Below, in pieces: positions 24,001 to 33,124 of a stretch of DNA of 64,000 nt. The DNA is from Acidobacteriota bacterium. Lineage in GTDB: Bacteria; Acidobacteriota; Thermoanaerobaculia; Multivoradales; J023. Numbering within the stretch: position 1 is the stretch's first letter; the number at the start of each line of letters is the position of its first letter. Where the stretch lies: contig JAJCXR010000015.1 in assembly GCA_029263315.1 (NCBI GenBank), positions 62,001 through 126,000 of the forward strand, in the 5' to 3' direction. The notes beneath the pieces are model-generated. The model saw only the letters and a list, made by a program, of their open reading frames with translations, searched no databases and had not been told where the DNA came from. A program made the translations under genes and the position numbers.

Positions 24001-25255
24001 TGGCGCCGCCGGCTTGGTGGGCCGCGGCGAGGTCGGGGGGCGATTCGATGCGTACGGCGCGGGCCGGAAAGACCGGGTCGGGATCCCAACTGGCGGCGAC
24101 GGCGATGACACCACTGGCCACCGCCGGGCTGCCGATGGCGAAGTGGGTACCGCCATCATTCCCCGCCGAAGCCACCACCACGACGCCGGCCAGGGTTGCA
24201 TTGTCGGCCGCCACGGCGGTGGGGTCTTGCGCTGAGGCGAGGGCTGAGGTGAGCGAAAGATTGACCACATCGAGCCGATCGGAAAAATCACCATCGCCGT
24301 CCGGGTCGACGGCCCACTCCAACGCCGCTTCGACGACGGCGGTCTCGCCGCCGCAACCGAAGACCCGCAGGGCATAGAGCAAGGCCCGCGGAGCAACCCC
24401 CGGACCGATGGCCAGGTCGTCGAAGGGTGTCGTGTCGTCGTAGGCCCCCAGGTACGTCGAGCCGTCGCCCAGGACACCAAAACCGGCGGCGGTGCCCGCC
24501 ACGTGAGTGCCGTGGCCGTTACAGTCCATGGGATCGGGGTCCGGTTGCGGCATTTGCGCCGCCGGGTCTGAGCTGGACGCATCGTAGGCATCACCCACAA
24601 AATCCCAGCCTCCCACCACCTTGGCGCTGGGAAAGAAACCCTCACCGATGATCGTCGGGTCGTTGCTGGCGTAGTCCGCGGCCAGCCCCGATCCAGCAAA
24701 ATCCCGGTGCAGGTAATCGATACCCGAGTCGATGATACCGACGCGCACCCCGGCGCCGGTCAACGCCGTCTGTTGCCATACCCCTGGCACACCGAGGAAA
24801 GGCACACTGCTCGAGTTGGTGCGCTGTTTGGGAAGGATCGGGTGCACCGCCACCACCTCCGGGGAACGACGCAGGGCGCTCACTTCTCGCGGCGTCAACA
24901 ACAGGCCCATGCCGTTGTAGACGCGGCTCAGTCGCGACAGCACCGTCGGCTCACGCCCTTGACGGATGAGCAACTCCAAGACGGCGTCCTGCTGCGCCAT
25001 CAATCTGGCCATGTGCTGGCGATTCAGAGTCGCCAAACGGTCGGCGGATTCCCCGGCGGCTCGCCCGGCGGCATAGAGGCGAGTCGCCGGCAGACCCTCG
25101 AGCTGCACCATGTAGGGCGCGGCGGCAACGGGAGCCGAGCCCGCGGCGCCCGGGTCGGTCGTCGACGCCTCCGCCGACTGGTATCCCATCGTCAGGTACA
25201 GAACGAGACTCGAAAGAAGGGTGAAAAAGAGGCGACGCTCGCACCTTTGGGGCAT
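21092..25255 (-). CDS. Secreted subtilisin-like (S8) protease with PA insert and repeat tail
   Basis: About 1387 residues from the ATG at 25255. That start has AGGAG six bases upstream and opens a signal peptide (RRLFFTLLSSLVLYLTMGY). The frame is open 35 codons further upstream without such a site. The catalytic triad is Asp176 (IIDSGID), His248 (NGHGTHVAG) and Ser590 (SGTSMASPH), with Asn366 in SAGNDGG for the oxyanion hole. A protease-associated domain is inserted at about 420-540. The C-terminal third has CARDB/DUF11-like beta domains. The last residues, FADGFESGTTGAWFP, match a recurring tail of secreted proteins. A degradative exoenzyme is likely. Confidence 0.92.
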   Translation of the reverse strand: MPQRCERRLFFTLLSSLVLYLTMGYQSAEASTTDPGAAGSAPVAAAPYMVQLEGLPATRLYAAGRAAGESADRLATLNRQHMARLMAQQDAVLELLIRQGREPTVLSRLSRVYNGMGLLLTPREVSALRRSPEVVAVHPILPKQRTNSSSVPFLGVPGVWQQTALTGAGVRVGIIDSGIDYLHRDFAGSGLAADYASNDPTIIGEGFFPSAKVVGGWDFVGDAYDASSSDPAAQMPQPDPDPMDCNGHGTHVAGTAAGFGVLGDGSTYLGAYDDTTPFDDLAIGPGVAPRALLYALRVFGCGGETAVVEAALEWAVDPDGDGDFSDRLDVVNLSLTSALASAQDPTAVAADNATLAGVVVVASAGNDGGTHFAIGSPAVASGVIAVAASWDPDPVFPARAVRIESPPDLAAAHQAGGANFGPPLVDPGITGEAVRAEPLDACAPLTNPAPAIDGKVVLVERSDSCTYVTQVRNAQNAGVSGASAVVIVNDRPGLEGVFNDGTGGDITIPPLMVRQLAGQKILQALPGNVVLTLTPTVLEDMFAIFSSRGPRLGDLLAKPDVAAPGVAITSARLGDAVSGGLGAMILSGTSMASPHVAGTAALLRDLHRDWTPAQIKARLINTSRDVFFDPEQTPPRVGPPQMGAGRIDPAAAMLGEASLRQAADGAAVTLTFGDIEVSAEAWAERWVRLQNGPQSEVTYDLSVDVLSPVPGVEVSPGVAAVSLQPLQSMDFPLQVHLVGAALRHNHDPSLEEATVGFERHWISEWAGYLVATPQDGDDVPLRLPIYLAPRAIASMSVVENPLELGDGTVGSRQLSLVGQSLDQGPATPVDEVSLVSPYELTASQSEAEGSPFPGVAELGIVSDVAQRDDGLASATLAFGLVAHSANDAPFAWSTPHEVAVSILIDNDEDGLADFEISNSDIGSVSFNFLTDAHVSVVTDLESGDRMIGQNLGFLAPQDRHTVPFTSDVMALAVAASSLGLSELDSRFDYAVEVRPRRAGGSLASTAPQLSGAPQLARTPQLSRAESLGAAVPMPELRRSYDAAAPGLRFPHASQQLIFPDQDGTAVTVDYDLPALAANGGLGLLLLHHHNGHGQRGEVVTLRGDTADLVLTAEAVPVAAAGRRWQAQWWVRNRGRQPAAEVRLRVGLPEGLELELETTDGTCQPVAGPPATVDCDVGALAAGEARRVSLGTRVRADVPAGARLSVLGRLSTSSLDAAPLNDHHAVELLISQLVPSLQKSIIAGDLLPGGSVRYRLRLRNGGPSPILDLAGPEIVDRLPASLELALLSTTVGMVEFDDATGEVRWQGALGVGSEVDIDITATVGTGLGDHAVSNQAVSVFDSDGDGEADAMVVSDNPDTATLGDPTVFVIGGLFADGFESGTTGAWFP

Positions 25256-25408
25256 ATCATCTCCTACAGGTAGGCCTTGACCGCGCGCACTGTCGGCGGA
25301 AAACATTCTTTCATGGGCCCGATATTTGGGCATTCTCAACACACCGATGAATATCGCCAATTGCTGTGGACAGGCCCCCCCGGCTGGGCACTGGAGTAGA
25401 CTAAGACC

Positions 25409-27376
25409 ATGACCTCAGACCTTGAGCGGCCGGACAAGAAACCGGCCACCATCCTGGTGGTCGACGACGATGCGTTCAATCGTATTTTGGTCGAAGCCTT
25501 GCTGGACGACGAGGGCTACCACGTCGTCCTGGCGGACAGTGGAGCTGCAGCCCTCGACAAGGTGGCGCAGCACCATCCCGACGCCATTCTCCTCGATGTC
25601 ATGATGCCGGGCCTCGACGGTTTCGAGGTTTGTCGACGTCTCAAGGCCTCTCGACGTACCTATTTCATCCCCGTCGTCATGCTCACCGCCTTGGCGGATC
25701 GCCAGAGCAAGATCCGCGGCCTGGATGCCGGTGCCGACGAGTTCCTCAACAAACCCATCGATCGCCTCGAGGTCTTGACCCGGCTTCGGGCCATGCTGCG
25801 CATCCGAGCTCTACGGGACCAGCTCGACTCGGCCGATTCGGTGATCCTGTCCTTGGTCACCGCCCAAGAGGGCAAGCGCTCCAACCGCCAACCGGGCCAC
25901 GCCTTGCGAGTCGCCCACTTGGCGAGTCTGGCAGCTAGCCTCTTGGAAATCCCCGACGAACGACGTGAGACCATCCTCTGGGGCGCCTTGCTGCATGATA
26001 TCGGCAAGATCGGGGCCCCCGACATCGTCCTCGAGCAGGCACCCAATCAGATGACCTCCGATACCACCGAGCACTACCGGCAACACCCCCTGCTGGGCGA
26101 GCGCCTGCTCCTTCCCTTGACCAGCCTGGGCAAAATTCGGCCCATCGTTCGCCATCACCATGAGCGTCTCGATGGTAGCGGCTACCCCGACCAGCTGCAC
26201 GGTGACGATTTCAGCCTCGACATCGAGCTGGTGGCGGCGGCCAATGCGCTAGAGGTTTTCCGCGACACCTCCGAGCCATCCATGGCACCACAGATGTTAC
26301 ACCTCGCCGCCCACCGCGGTGCCTTTCGCAGCGACACCGTCGAGGCCATCCTGCAAGCCGCCGACGGGTTACCCGACGATCTCGGGCATCCGCTGGATCT
26401 CCTGCCGCCCCCCGCCTCCAGCCCCAAGGGCCTCATATTGCTGGCCGATGACAATCCCACCAATCGGCTGATCTGCCGCGAGCATCTCTTGGCGGCGGGT
26501 TATGACCTGGCCACCTTCGCCGATGGAAGTGAGCTCCTGGACGCTCTCGATCATCACAGTCCCGACCTGATCCTGGTCGATGTGCACATGCCGGTGATGG
26601 GTGGCGAAGAGGTCTGCCGACGCTTGCGGGCGTCTCCTCGCTATGGCCACCTACCGATTATCTTGGTAACCGCCGAGCTGAGGACGACGGACAAAGAAGA
26701 TGCCCTGGCGTGTGGCGCCGACGATTTTCTCCTCTTGCCGGTGGATCGACAGGAGCTCCTGGCTCGGGTTCGATCGCTCTTGAGGTTGCGTCTCTACCGC
26801 CAAGATCTGGAAGAGCGCGAAGCGATCGTCGTCTCCTTTTCCCAGTTACTCGAAGCCAAAGATCCGTACACTCAGGGCCACAGCCAGCGGGTGGGTGGCC
26901 TGGCCCGGCGCTTGGCGTTGCACCTGGGGCACGACATACATCAGGCCGAGGAATTGGCCGTCGCCGGGTTGTTACACGACATCGGTAAAGTGGCGGTGCC
27001 CGACCAAGTCTTGAACAAGCCGGGTCCTTTGGACGATGACGAACGGCGGATTCTGGAGTTTCATCCCATCCGCGGTTGGGAGATCTGCCGTCACTTGGCC
27101 AGTCTGTCCCATGCCTTGCCGGCGATCCTCTACCATCACGAACGGTTGGACGGCAGTGGTTACCCGGAAGGCCTAGTGGGGGACGCCATTCCCTTTTCGG
27201 CGCGGGTCATGGGTTTGGCCGATGCCTTCGACGCCTTGACCTCTGATCGCCCCTATCGCGCCAAGCTCGGTGTCAGCAGGGCCCTGGCAATCCTCGAACA
27301 GGAGACCGCCCAGGGTATCTGGGACCCTGAGATCATCAGGGCCCTACAACATCTTGCCGGAAGCGGCGAGATCTGA
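25409..27376 (+). CDS. Double REC-HD-GYP response regulator (REC1-HD1-REC2-HD2)
   Basis: 655 residues containing two copies of a receiver plus HD-GYP unit. REC1 has phospho-acceptor D63 and Lys114 in NKP. HD1 has H195-D196 (HDIGK) and GYP at 257-259, but the conserved Asp of the vaD-x-x-DAL motif is Asn278 and the following RPYR block is lost. REC2 has D390, but Leu442 replaces the usual Lys. HD2 is complete: H522-D523, GYP 583-585, Asp604 in GLADAFDALTSDRPYR. HD-GYP domains hydrolyse cyclic di-GMP, so only the second half is predicted to be fully active. It is divergent from the subtilase gene. Confidence 0.93.
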   Translation: MTSDLERPDKKPATILVVDDDAFNRILVEALLDDEGYHVVLADSGAAALDKVAQHHPDAILLDVMMPGLDGFEVCRRLKASRRTYFIPVVMLTALADRQSKIRGLDAGADEFLNKPIDRLEVLTRLRAMLRIRALRDQLDSADSVILSLVTAQEGKRSNRQPGHALRVAHLASLAASLLEIPDERRETILWGALLHDIGKIGAPDIVLEQAPNQMTSDTTEHYRQHPLLGERLLLPLTSLGKIRPIVRHHHERLDGSGYPDQLHGDDFSLDIELVAAANALEVFRDTSEPSMAPQMLHLAAHRGAFRSDTVEAILQAADGLPDDLGHPLDLLPPPASSPKGLILLADDNPTNRLICREHLLAAGYDLATFADGSELLDALDHHSPDLILVDVHMPVMGGEEVCRRLRASPRYGHLPIILVTAELRTTDKEDALACGADDFLLLPVDRQELLARVRSLLRLRLYRQDLEEREAIVVSFSQLLEAKDPYTQGHSQRVGGLARRLALHLGHDIHQAEELAVAGLLHDIGKVAVPDQVLNKPGPLDDDERRILEFHPIRGWEICRHLASLSHALPAILYHHERLDGSGYPEGLVGDAIPFSARVMGLADAFDALTSDRPYRAKLGVSRALAILEQETAQGIWDPEIIRALQHLAGSGEI

Positions 27377-27381
27377 TGCCT

Positions 27382-28680
27382 TCACCCGTCGTTCCTGTAG
27401 ACCACGCCGTCCTTCATGACGAAGTGAAGCTGCTGTAACAATCGAATGTCGTCGAGGGGATTACCCCGCACGGCGACCACATCCGCACGACGTCCAGCCT
27501 GGAGCGTCCCCACATCCTCGCTGATGCCCAGCAATTCGGCGGCGCTCAGGGTGGCGGCACGGATCGCCTCCATCGGCGACATGCCGGCTTCCACCATGTA
27601 CTCAAACTCTTTGGCATTTTCCCCGTGGGGTGACACACCGCTGTCGGTTCCGAAAGCGATCTTGACCCCAGCCCGGTAGGCACGGCCAAAGGTCTCTTGG
27701 ATCAAGGGCCCGATGGCGGCGGCCTTGGGACGCACGACGGCGGGGAAGTAGTCATCCTCTTTAGACTTCGCCTCGACGAACTTACCGGCCAGGATGGTCG
27801 GCACGTAGTAAGTGCCGTGCTCCTTCATCAGAGCGATCACCTCGGCGTCCATGTAAGTTCCGTGCTCGATGGATCGGACCCCCCCGCGGATGGCCCGTTT
27901 CATGCCCTCGGCGCCGTGGGCATGGGCCGCAACAAGAAATCCATAGTCTTCGGCGGTGGCCACGACAGCTGCGATGAGCTCTTCCGTAAACTGAGGATTC
28001 TGACCGTTCTTGGCCAAGCTGAGCACGCCTCCGGTGGCCGTGATCTTGATCAGATCGGCGCCGTCCTTGTAGCGCTGACGTACCGCCTTGGCGGCGTCCC
28101 CGGGGCTGTTGACGACGCCCTCTTTGGGTCCCGGATCCCCTTGCAGGTCCGCCCGCAGCCCATTGCTACGGTCGGCATGCCCACCGGTGGTGGCCAGGCT
28201 CTGGCCGGCGGTGAAGATGCGGGGCCCCGGCACCAGACCACGTTCGATGGCTTTGCGCAGGGAGATGGTGACGTTACCGACGTCCCCGAGATCGCGAACG
28301 GTGGTGAAACCGGCCATCAGCGTACGCTCAGCATAGACCACCGACAAGATGGCGAAGTCAGCGGGGCTGAGCTGGAAACGTTCCAAGTAGGATTGGCGAC
28401 TTCCCTGATGGCTCAGATGGGTATGCATATCCATCAACCCTGGCAAGACGGTGTGATCGCGAAGGTCGATGAGCTCGTCATCGGCCCTAGGCGTGACAAA
28501 ACCATCGAGAACTTCCACCAGCCGCCCGTTTTCGATGATCAGTGATTTTTCTGCTACGGCCTCTGCCGCCACACCGTCGATCAAATGACCCGCATGGATT
28601 ATCGTCCGGGCTTCGGCAAGTCCAAAAGCCCACAGGCAAAGACCACAAGACACGAGTAATGAGCGGCACCAGCGCGACAT
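27382..28680 (-). CDS. Secreted amidohydrolase (imidazolonepropionase/Xaa-Pro-dipeptidase-like)
   Basis: 432 residues from the ATG at 28680, which has AAGGAG upstream and opens a signal peptide ([20 protein letters not shown]). The frame is open 70 codons further upstream, but that part is not protein-like. The metal-site residues of the amidohydrolase superfamily are present: DMHTHLSHQ, a Lys in LIKITATGG, His in AAHAHG and IEHGTYMD, and Asp in [11 protein letters not shown]. Related exported enzymes hydrolyse dipeptides or amide drugs; the substrate here is open. The stop lies 6 bases from the convergent REC-HD-GYP gene. Confidence 0.88.
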   Translation of the reverse strand: MSRWCRSLLVSCGLCLWAFGLAEARTIIHAGHLIDGVAAEAVAEKSLIIENGRLVEVLDGFVTPRADDELIDLRDHTVLPGLMDMHTHLSHQGSRQSYLERFQLSPADFAILSVVYAERTLMAGFTTVRDLGDVGNVTISLRKAIERGLVPGPRIFTAGQSLATTGGHADRSNGLRADLQGDPGPKEGVVNSPGDAAKAVRQRYKDGADLIKITATGGVLSLAKNGQNPQFTEELIAAVVATAEDYGFLVAAHAHGAEGMKRAIRGGVRSIEHGTYMDAEVIALMKEHGTYYVPTILAGKFVEAKSKEDDYFPAVVRPKAAAIGPLIQETFGRAYRAGVKIAFGTDSGVSPHGENAKEFEYMVEAGMSPMEAIRAATLSAAELLGISEDVGTLQAGRRADVVAVRGNPLDDIRLLQQLHFVMKDGVVYRNDG

Positions 28681-28935
28681 GGAACTTCTCCTTATCAAAG
28701 CTATCTCTATTTGAATCGGCCGGGACAACACCGAAGTCTTGTCGCGGTGGTTTTTCCAAGACCTCGCGGCACTGTAGCAGAACAGACCTCGACGAAAGAA
28801 CCGTCCACAAGTGAGCCACCGGAGGGATATTCCGGCGATGATTGAACCTTCCATCTGGAAGAGCTCAGGGTAGAATGCGCTGGACGTCAAATTTCATAGG
28901 CCTGCCCATGAATTCTCCTTTAATCAGAGAATAGT

Positions 28936-30816
28936 ATGGTTTCTCAGGCGGTATCTCAAAAAAACGAGACTCTCGCTTCTTATAGCCAACGGATGGCGCT
29001 TGCATTGCCCATTTCCCTCATTCCAGCCCTCGAATCCCTACCTCGGCGCAGGCTCTTCGCTCTCGCCGCAGCACTTGCAGTCGAGGTCCCGTCGACGGGC
29101 CGCAAGAAGCAGCTGGCCATCGCCTTGGACCCGCAACTAGACGATCAGGCTGCCCGTTTGCTCGGGCACTTGAGCAACGAGGAGCTGCGCCGCTTCTGCC
29201 GCATCCTGAATCTCGACGCCGCCGGTTTGAAGGGTCGCCTGATCGACCGCTTGATGGGCCATGAGCAACCTCCTGCCGAAGACCCGGCGCGGCTGGTTTC
29301 GCAGCCCTCGCAAGGTGAAGCAAACCGCGAGCTGCCCTTGCGTTTTGAGCCCGATCCCGAAGGACAGTTGACCCTCAACAAGCTGGAGGCGCATCTCTGG
29401 GAGGCCGCCAACATCCTGCGCGGCAAGATCGACAGCTCGGACTTCAAGCACTACATCTTTGGCCTGCTGTTCTACAAGCGCCTCAGTGATGTCTGGGAAG
29501 AGGAGCTGGTGACCAACCCTTCGGAGCACCGCTTCTCCCTGCCATCGGAGGTTCTCTGGTCGCGCATTTCCAAGGGCGAAGAACAGGGCATCGGGGCGCG
29601 GCTGAACGCTGCATTTCGCGCCGTCGAGCTGGCCAATCCGAGGTTGAACGGGCTCTTTCAAGGAGTGGATTTCGACCATCGCGAACGCTTCCCCGACAGC
29701 ACCCTGCGCCTCTTGATGCGCCACTTTGAGACCTATCGTTTGGGTAACTCGGATGTCGAGCCGGACATCTTGGGCAACGCCTATGAATTCCTGATCAGCC
29801 AATTCGCCGACGATGCTGGCAAGAAAGGCGGCGAATTCTACACCCCCAAGAGGGTGGTCAGGTTGCTGGTGGAGTGCCTACGGCCCGAGGAGGGCATGAG
29901 CATCTACGACCCGGCATGCGGCTCCGGCGGCATGCTGCTCGAAGCGGTGCACTATCTGCGTCGCTATGGCCATGACGCCGGCACCCTGAGGCTCTATGGC
30001 CAGGAGATGAACCTCAATACCTGGTCCATCTGCCGCATGAACCTCTTCCTACATGACATCGATGACGCCGAGGTCTTGCGCGGCGACACCCTGCGGGACC
30101 CGCAACACCTCAGCTCCCAGGGTCGTCTCGAGGTCTTCGATCGGGTCTTGGCCAATCCGCCCTTCTCCTTGAAGTCGTGGGGCCATGAGGAATGGAAGAG
30201 CGGCGATCGATTTGATCGCGATGTCTACGGGTGCCCGCCGCGCCAGTATGGTGATCTCGCCTTCGTGCAGCACATGTTGGCCAGCCTCTGTCCCCAGGGC
30301 ATGCTGGGGGTCGTCCTTCCCCACGGCATCCTGTTTCGTCGCGGCGCCGAAGGCTTGATCCGTCGGGGCTTGGTGCAGGACGACCTGATCGAGGCGGTGA
30401 TCGGCTTGGCTCCCAACCTCTTCTATGGCACCGGCATCCCAGCCTGCGTCTTGATCATCAACCGTAACAAGACACCCCCACGGCGCGGCAAAGTGCTGTT
30501 CGTCAACGGCGAGAGGGAGTACCAAGAAGGAAAGAACCAGAATCGGCTCTCCGAGGGCAATGTCGAGCGCCTCGCCCAGGCATTCCACAGCTTCAAGGAC
30601 GAGCCTCGATTCAGCCGTGTCGTCGAATTGGAGAGCCTCGCTAAACATGATTTCAACCTCAATCTCTCGCTCTATCTACCATCCCTCGGCAGCGACCTGC
30701 CCGCCTCCATCGATGTGACCTCGGCCCTGCGCAATCACGCCAAGGCCCGGCAGGAGTACCAAGAGAGCGAGCAGAAGATGAAACAGCTCCTCGCACAGCT
30801 GGGCTATGACTACTGA
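28936..30816 (+). CDS. hsdM: Type I DNA methyltransferase subunit HsdM with N-terminal SAP-like domain
   Basis: 626 residues, longer than usual HsdM. Residues about 25-110 form two helical repeats, the second being SAP-like (NEELRRFCRILNLDAAGLKG). The HsdM N-terminal domain is at about 145-285 (FKHYIFGLLFYKRLSDVW). The N6-adenine methylase domain has motif I DPACGSGG (325-332) and motif IV NPPF (407-410), plus GGEFYTPKRVVRLLVE. It methylates adenine in the bipartite target chosen by HsdS. The stop overlaps the HsdS start by 11 bases. No HsdR gene is adjacent. The start could be later (Met20), since no strong ribosome-binding site is visible. Confidence 0.92.
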   Translation: MVSQAVSQKNETLASYSQRMALALPISLIPALESLPRRRLFALAAALAVEVPSTGRKKQLAIALDPQLDDQAARLLGHLSNEELRRFCRILNLDAAGLKGRLIDRLMGHEQPPAEDPARLVSQPSQGEANRELPLRFEPDPEGQLTLNKLEAHLWEAANILRGKIDSSDFKHYIFGLLFYKRLSDVWEEELVTNPSEHRFSLPSEVLWSRISKGEEQGIGARLNAAFRAVELANPRLNGLFQGVDFDHRERFPDSTLRLLMRHFETYRLGNSDVEPDILGNAYEFLISQFADDAGKKGGEFYTPKRVVRLLVECLRPEEGMSIYDPACGSGGMLLEAVHYLRRYGHDAGTLRLYGQEMNLNTWSICRMNLFLHDIDDAEVLRGDTLRDPQHLSSQGRLEVFDRVLANPPFSLKSWGHEEWKSGDRFDRDVYGCPPRQYGDLAFVQHMLASLCPQGMLGVVLPHGILFRRGAEGLIRRGLVQDDLIEAVIGLAPNLFYGTGIPACVLIINRNKTPPRRGKVLFVNGEREYQEGKNQNRLSEGNVERLAQAFHSFKDEPRFSRVVELESLAKHDFNLNLSLYLPSLGSDLPASIDVTSALRNHAKARQEYQESEQKMKQLLAQLGYDY

Positions 30817-32083
30817 CCCCTGGCAAACCCGGACGCTCGGTCAAGTGGTGACACCCCAGGGGGGACTGATCACCGGCCCGTTCGGCAGTCAGTTGCACGC
30901 TTCCGACTATGTCGAGGTCGGAACCCCGGTGATCATGCCGAAGGATCTGGTCAAGGGTCGTATCGAGCCCTCCACCGGTCGGGTCGATAGCGCCAAGGTC
31001 GCTGAACTGGAACGCTATCGTTTGCGTTCTGGCGATGTGATCATCGCTCGCCGCGGCGAGGTCGGGCGGTGCGCCCTGGTGACCAACGCCCACGCCGGCT
31101 GGCTATGTGGAACCGGCTGTTTGCGTGCCCGCTGCGGCCCGCAGGTGGAATCCCGCTACTTGGTGCAGTTCTTGCGCTGGCCACGCACCGTCGCTTGGCT
31201 GGAGGCCCATGCCGTCGGTCAAACCATGGCCAACCTGAGCCGTCGCACGTTGGAAGCCTTGCCCTTGACGCTGCCCCCGCGCGACATTCAGCTGCGTCTG
31301 GCCGAGGTCTTCGAGGCGATCGACCACCACCGCGACAACCTCGACCGTCTCCAAGTGGCGGAGGCTGAGCTGCAGCGGGGCTTGGTGGAGCGCCTGCTGC
31401 AAGTGCCCGGCGATGCCGACGGTTGGAACCTCCGTGCCGTCGGCGAGCTCGCCACCTTCACCAACGGCCACCGTTTCCAAGCGGATGAGTGGTCGGAGGT
31501 GGGTCTGCCGATCATCCGTATCCAGAATCTGCGGGGTAACTGCAACTTCAAACGCTTTGCCGGTTTCGCCAAAGACGCTTGGATCGTCGAGCCCGAAGAG
31601 CTGCTTTTTGCTTGGGCCGGGACACGCAGCTCCCTCGGCCCTACCATCTGGAAAGGCCCCAAAGGCGTTCTCAACCAGCACATCTTTCGCATTCGCCCCA
31701 GAGATGGCATCGACAGCCGCTGGCTCTTCGAGATCCTGCGCCAAGTGACACGCAATATCGAGCGCCGCGCCCATGGCTTCAAGTCGACCCTGCTGCACTT
31801 GCGCAAACGCCACATCACCGACCAAAAAGTGTCAGTGCCTCCCCTGGGGGTCCAGCAGCGCGTGGCTCATCAATCGGAGCTCTTGAGCCGTCGTCTGGCC
31901 CTCTTGGCGGAAAAGCAGGAAGGGTTGAGCGAGCTTAAGAAAGGGCTGATGGAAGAGCTCTTTACCGGCCGACGCCCTTGGCCCGGCGAACTGGCATCGC
32001 GTCATCCCTTGGGGGAGCAGGAGAGCCGAGGCAAGCCCCGGGGATCTGGCTTGCCTTGGGGCGGCGAGCTACCAGTGCTCTAA
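30806..32083 (+). CDS. hsdS: Type I restriction-modification specificity subunit HsdS
   Basis: 425 residues with two target-recognition domains (about 1-170 and 205-350), each starting with the usual WxxxxLGxV/WNLRAVGEL pattern. Coiled-coil spacers follow each (IDHHRDNLDRLQVAEAELQ and LALLAEKQEGLSELKKGLME, then ELFTGRRPW). It selects the DNA sequence for the type I methylase. The last 25 or so residues (after GELASRHP) are an extra Gly/Pro-rich tail. It overlaps hsdM by 11 bases, so it is translationally coupled to it. Confidence 0.93.
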   Translation: MTTDPWQTRTLGQVVTPQGGLITGPFGSQLHASDYVEVGTPVIMPKDLVKGRIEPSTGRVDSAKVAELERYRLRSGDVIIARRGEVGRCALVTNAHAGWLCGTGCLRARCGPQVESRYLVQFLRWPRTVAWLEAHAVGQTMANLSRRTLEALPLTLPPRDIQLRLAEVFEAIDHHRDNLDRLQVAEAELQRGLVERLLQVPGDADGWNLRAVGELATFTNGHRFQADEWSEVGLPIIRIQNLRGNCNFKRFAGFAKDAWIVEPEELLFAWAGTRSSLGPTIWKGPKGVLNQHIFRIRPRDGIDSRWLFEILRQVTRNIERRAHGFKSTLLHLRKRHITDQKVSVPPLGVQQRVAHQSELLSRRLALLAEKQEGLSELKKGLMEELFTGRRPWPGELASRHPLGEQESRGKPRGSGLPWGGELPVL

Positions 32084-32161
32084 CGGTCTGGGGTGAAAGT
32101 CAGGCGCTGGTGAGAGCGAACAATTTTTCGTCAGCCGGCGTGGAACGATCAAGGCGATGGC

Positions 32162-33046
32162 TCAGTCTGGATCGCGCTCGTAGAGCTCTTGGAAGATCTG
32201 ACGAACCCTGGGGTGATGGCTGGCGATGTCGTCGAAGGTCGGCTTGTCGAGCTCCAGGAGCTCACATTCGGTGGCCGCAGTCACCGTATGACGCCGTGGC
32301 CCACCGGTCAGCACCGAGGTCTTGCCGAAGACCGTCCCTTCCGCCAGCACTTTGACCTGCTCATGGCTTTGGTCCTCGAGTCGACGATAGACCCTAGCTT
32401 GTCCGTTGGCCAGCACGTAGAGGCTGTGGCCCGCCTGGCCATGGCTGTAGATGATCGAGCCGGGTTTCTTGATCAGCAAGCGAAGGTTCCCCAAGAAGGT
32501 GGCCAACTCACTCTTGGTGAAATCCCCGAACAGGGGCGACCATTGGAAATCCTCACGCTCCTCCGTGGCCTCTTCGAACCAGAGCTCCGAAAGGACCATC
32601 TCCGAAGTCATAATCGGTGGTGGGCCTTTCTGATCTGCCCGTTGTGCCCGGCGGTCAGAGCGCTGGTCGATCTGCAGCGGTGACGCCAGCTGCTCGGCCG
32701 TCGGTCGATCGATCAGGCCGGACTGCTCGCGACGCACCTCGATCAAACGACTCATCTTGGTGGCCGCCATCGAGTGATCGGGATCGATTCGCTGAATTTT
32801 TTTTAGTACCGCAATTCCCTTGGTGACGAAGCCGTTGTCGGCAAACTCGTCGACCAAGGAGGCCAAGACATCGATAGCCTCTTGCTTTTGCCCGTCGTAC
32901 CACAGGGCGTCGGAATAGAGCTGCCGCAAGTGGACGCTGTGGGGCTCCTTTTTCAGGCGACCTTCGAGGATCTGGATCGCTTTGCGGTATTGCTTGCGGG
33001 CGATCAAAGCACCCACGTCGTGGTTCTTCTGCAGCCAACCGAGCAT
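32162..33046 (-). CDS. TPR plus cyclic-nucleotide-binding-like domain protein
   Basis: 294 residues. The N-terminal half has TPR-like helices (YRKAIQILEGRLKKEP, LYSDALWYDGQKQEAIDVLA). Residues about 165-290 form a CRP-type beta-roll domain (YSHGQAGHSLYVLANGQARV). In the phosphate-binding cassette the usual Gly-Glu is Gly-Lys (FGKTSVLTGGPRRHTV); the Arg is kept. Loss of that Glu suggests that it may not bind cAMP. There is no DNA-binding helix-turn-helix after the domain, so it is not a CRP-like regulator. It is convergent with hsdS. Role unknown, probably protein-protein signalling. Confidence 0.8.
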   Translation of the reverse strand: MLGWLQKNHDVGALIARKQYRKAIQILEGRLKKEPHSVHLRQLYSDALWYDGQKQEAIDVLASLVDEFADNGFVTKGIAVLKKIQRIDPDHSMAATKMSRLIEVRREQSGLIDRPTAEQLASPLQIDQRSDRRAQRADQKGPPPIMTSEMVLSELWFEEATEEREDFQWSPLFGDFTKSELATFLGNLRLLIKKPGSIIYSHGQAGHSLYVLANGQARVYRRLEDQSHEQVKVLAEGTVFGKTSVLTGGPRRHTVTAATECELLELDKPTFDDIASHHPRVRQIFQELYERDPD

Positions 33047-33124
33047 TCCACCCCTCCTCTTTCACATGGCTCTGTTTCCACTTCCTGAGGCGAGCGCGCT
33101 GAGCAACGGGTTCCGCCACGGGCC

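Noticed and set aside
21881..24235. 784-codon plus-strand frame opposite the subtilase
   Set aside because: Pro/Arg/Gly-rich translation with no domains; it is antisense to a gene with a complete S8 triad. A typical shadow in GC-rich DNA.
32084..32161. Start of an hsdR gene after hsdS
   Set aside because: Only 78 bases lie before a convergent gene, and no DEAD-helicase or nuclease motif is present downstream.
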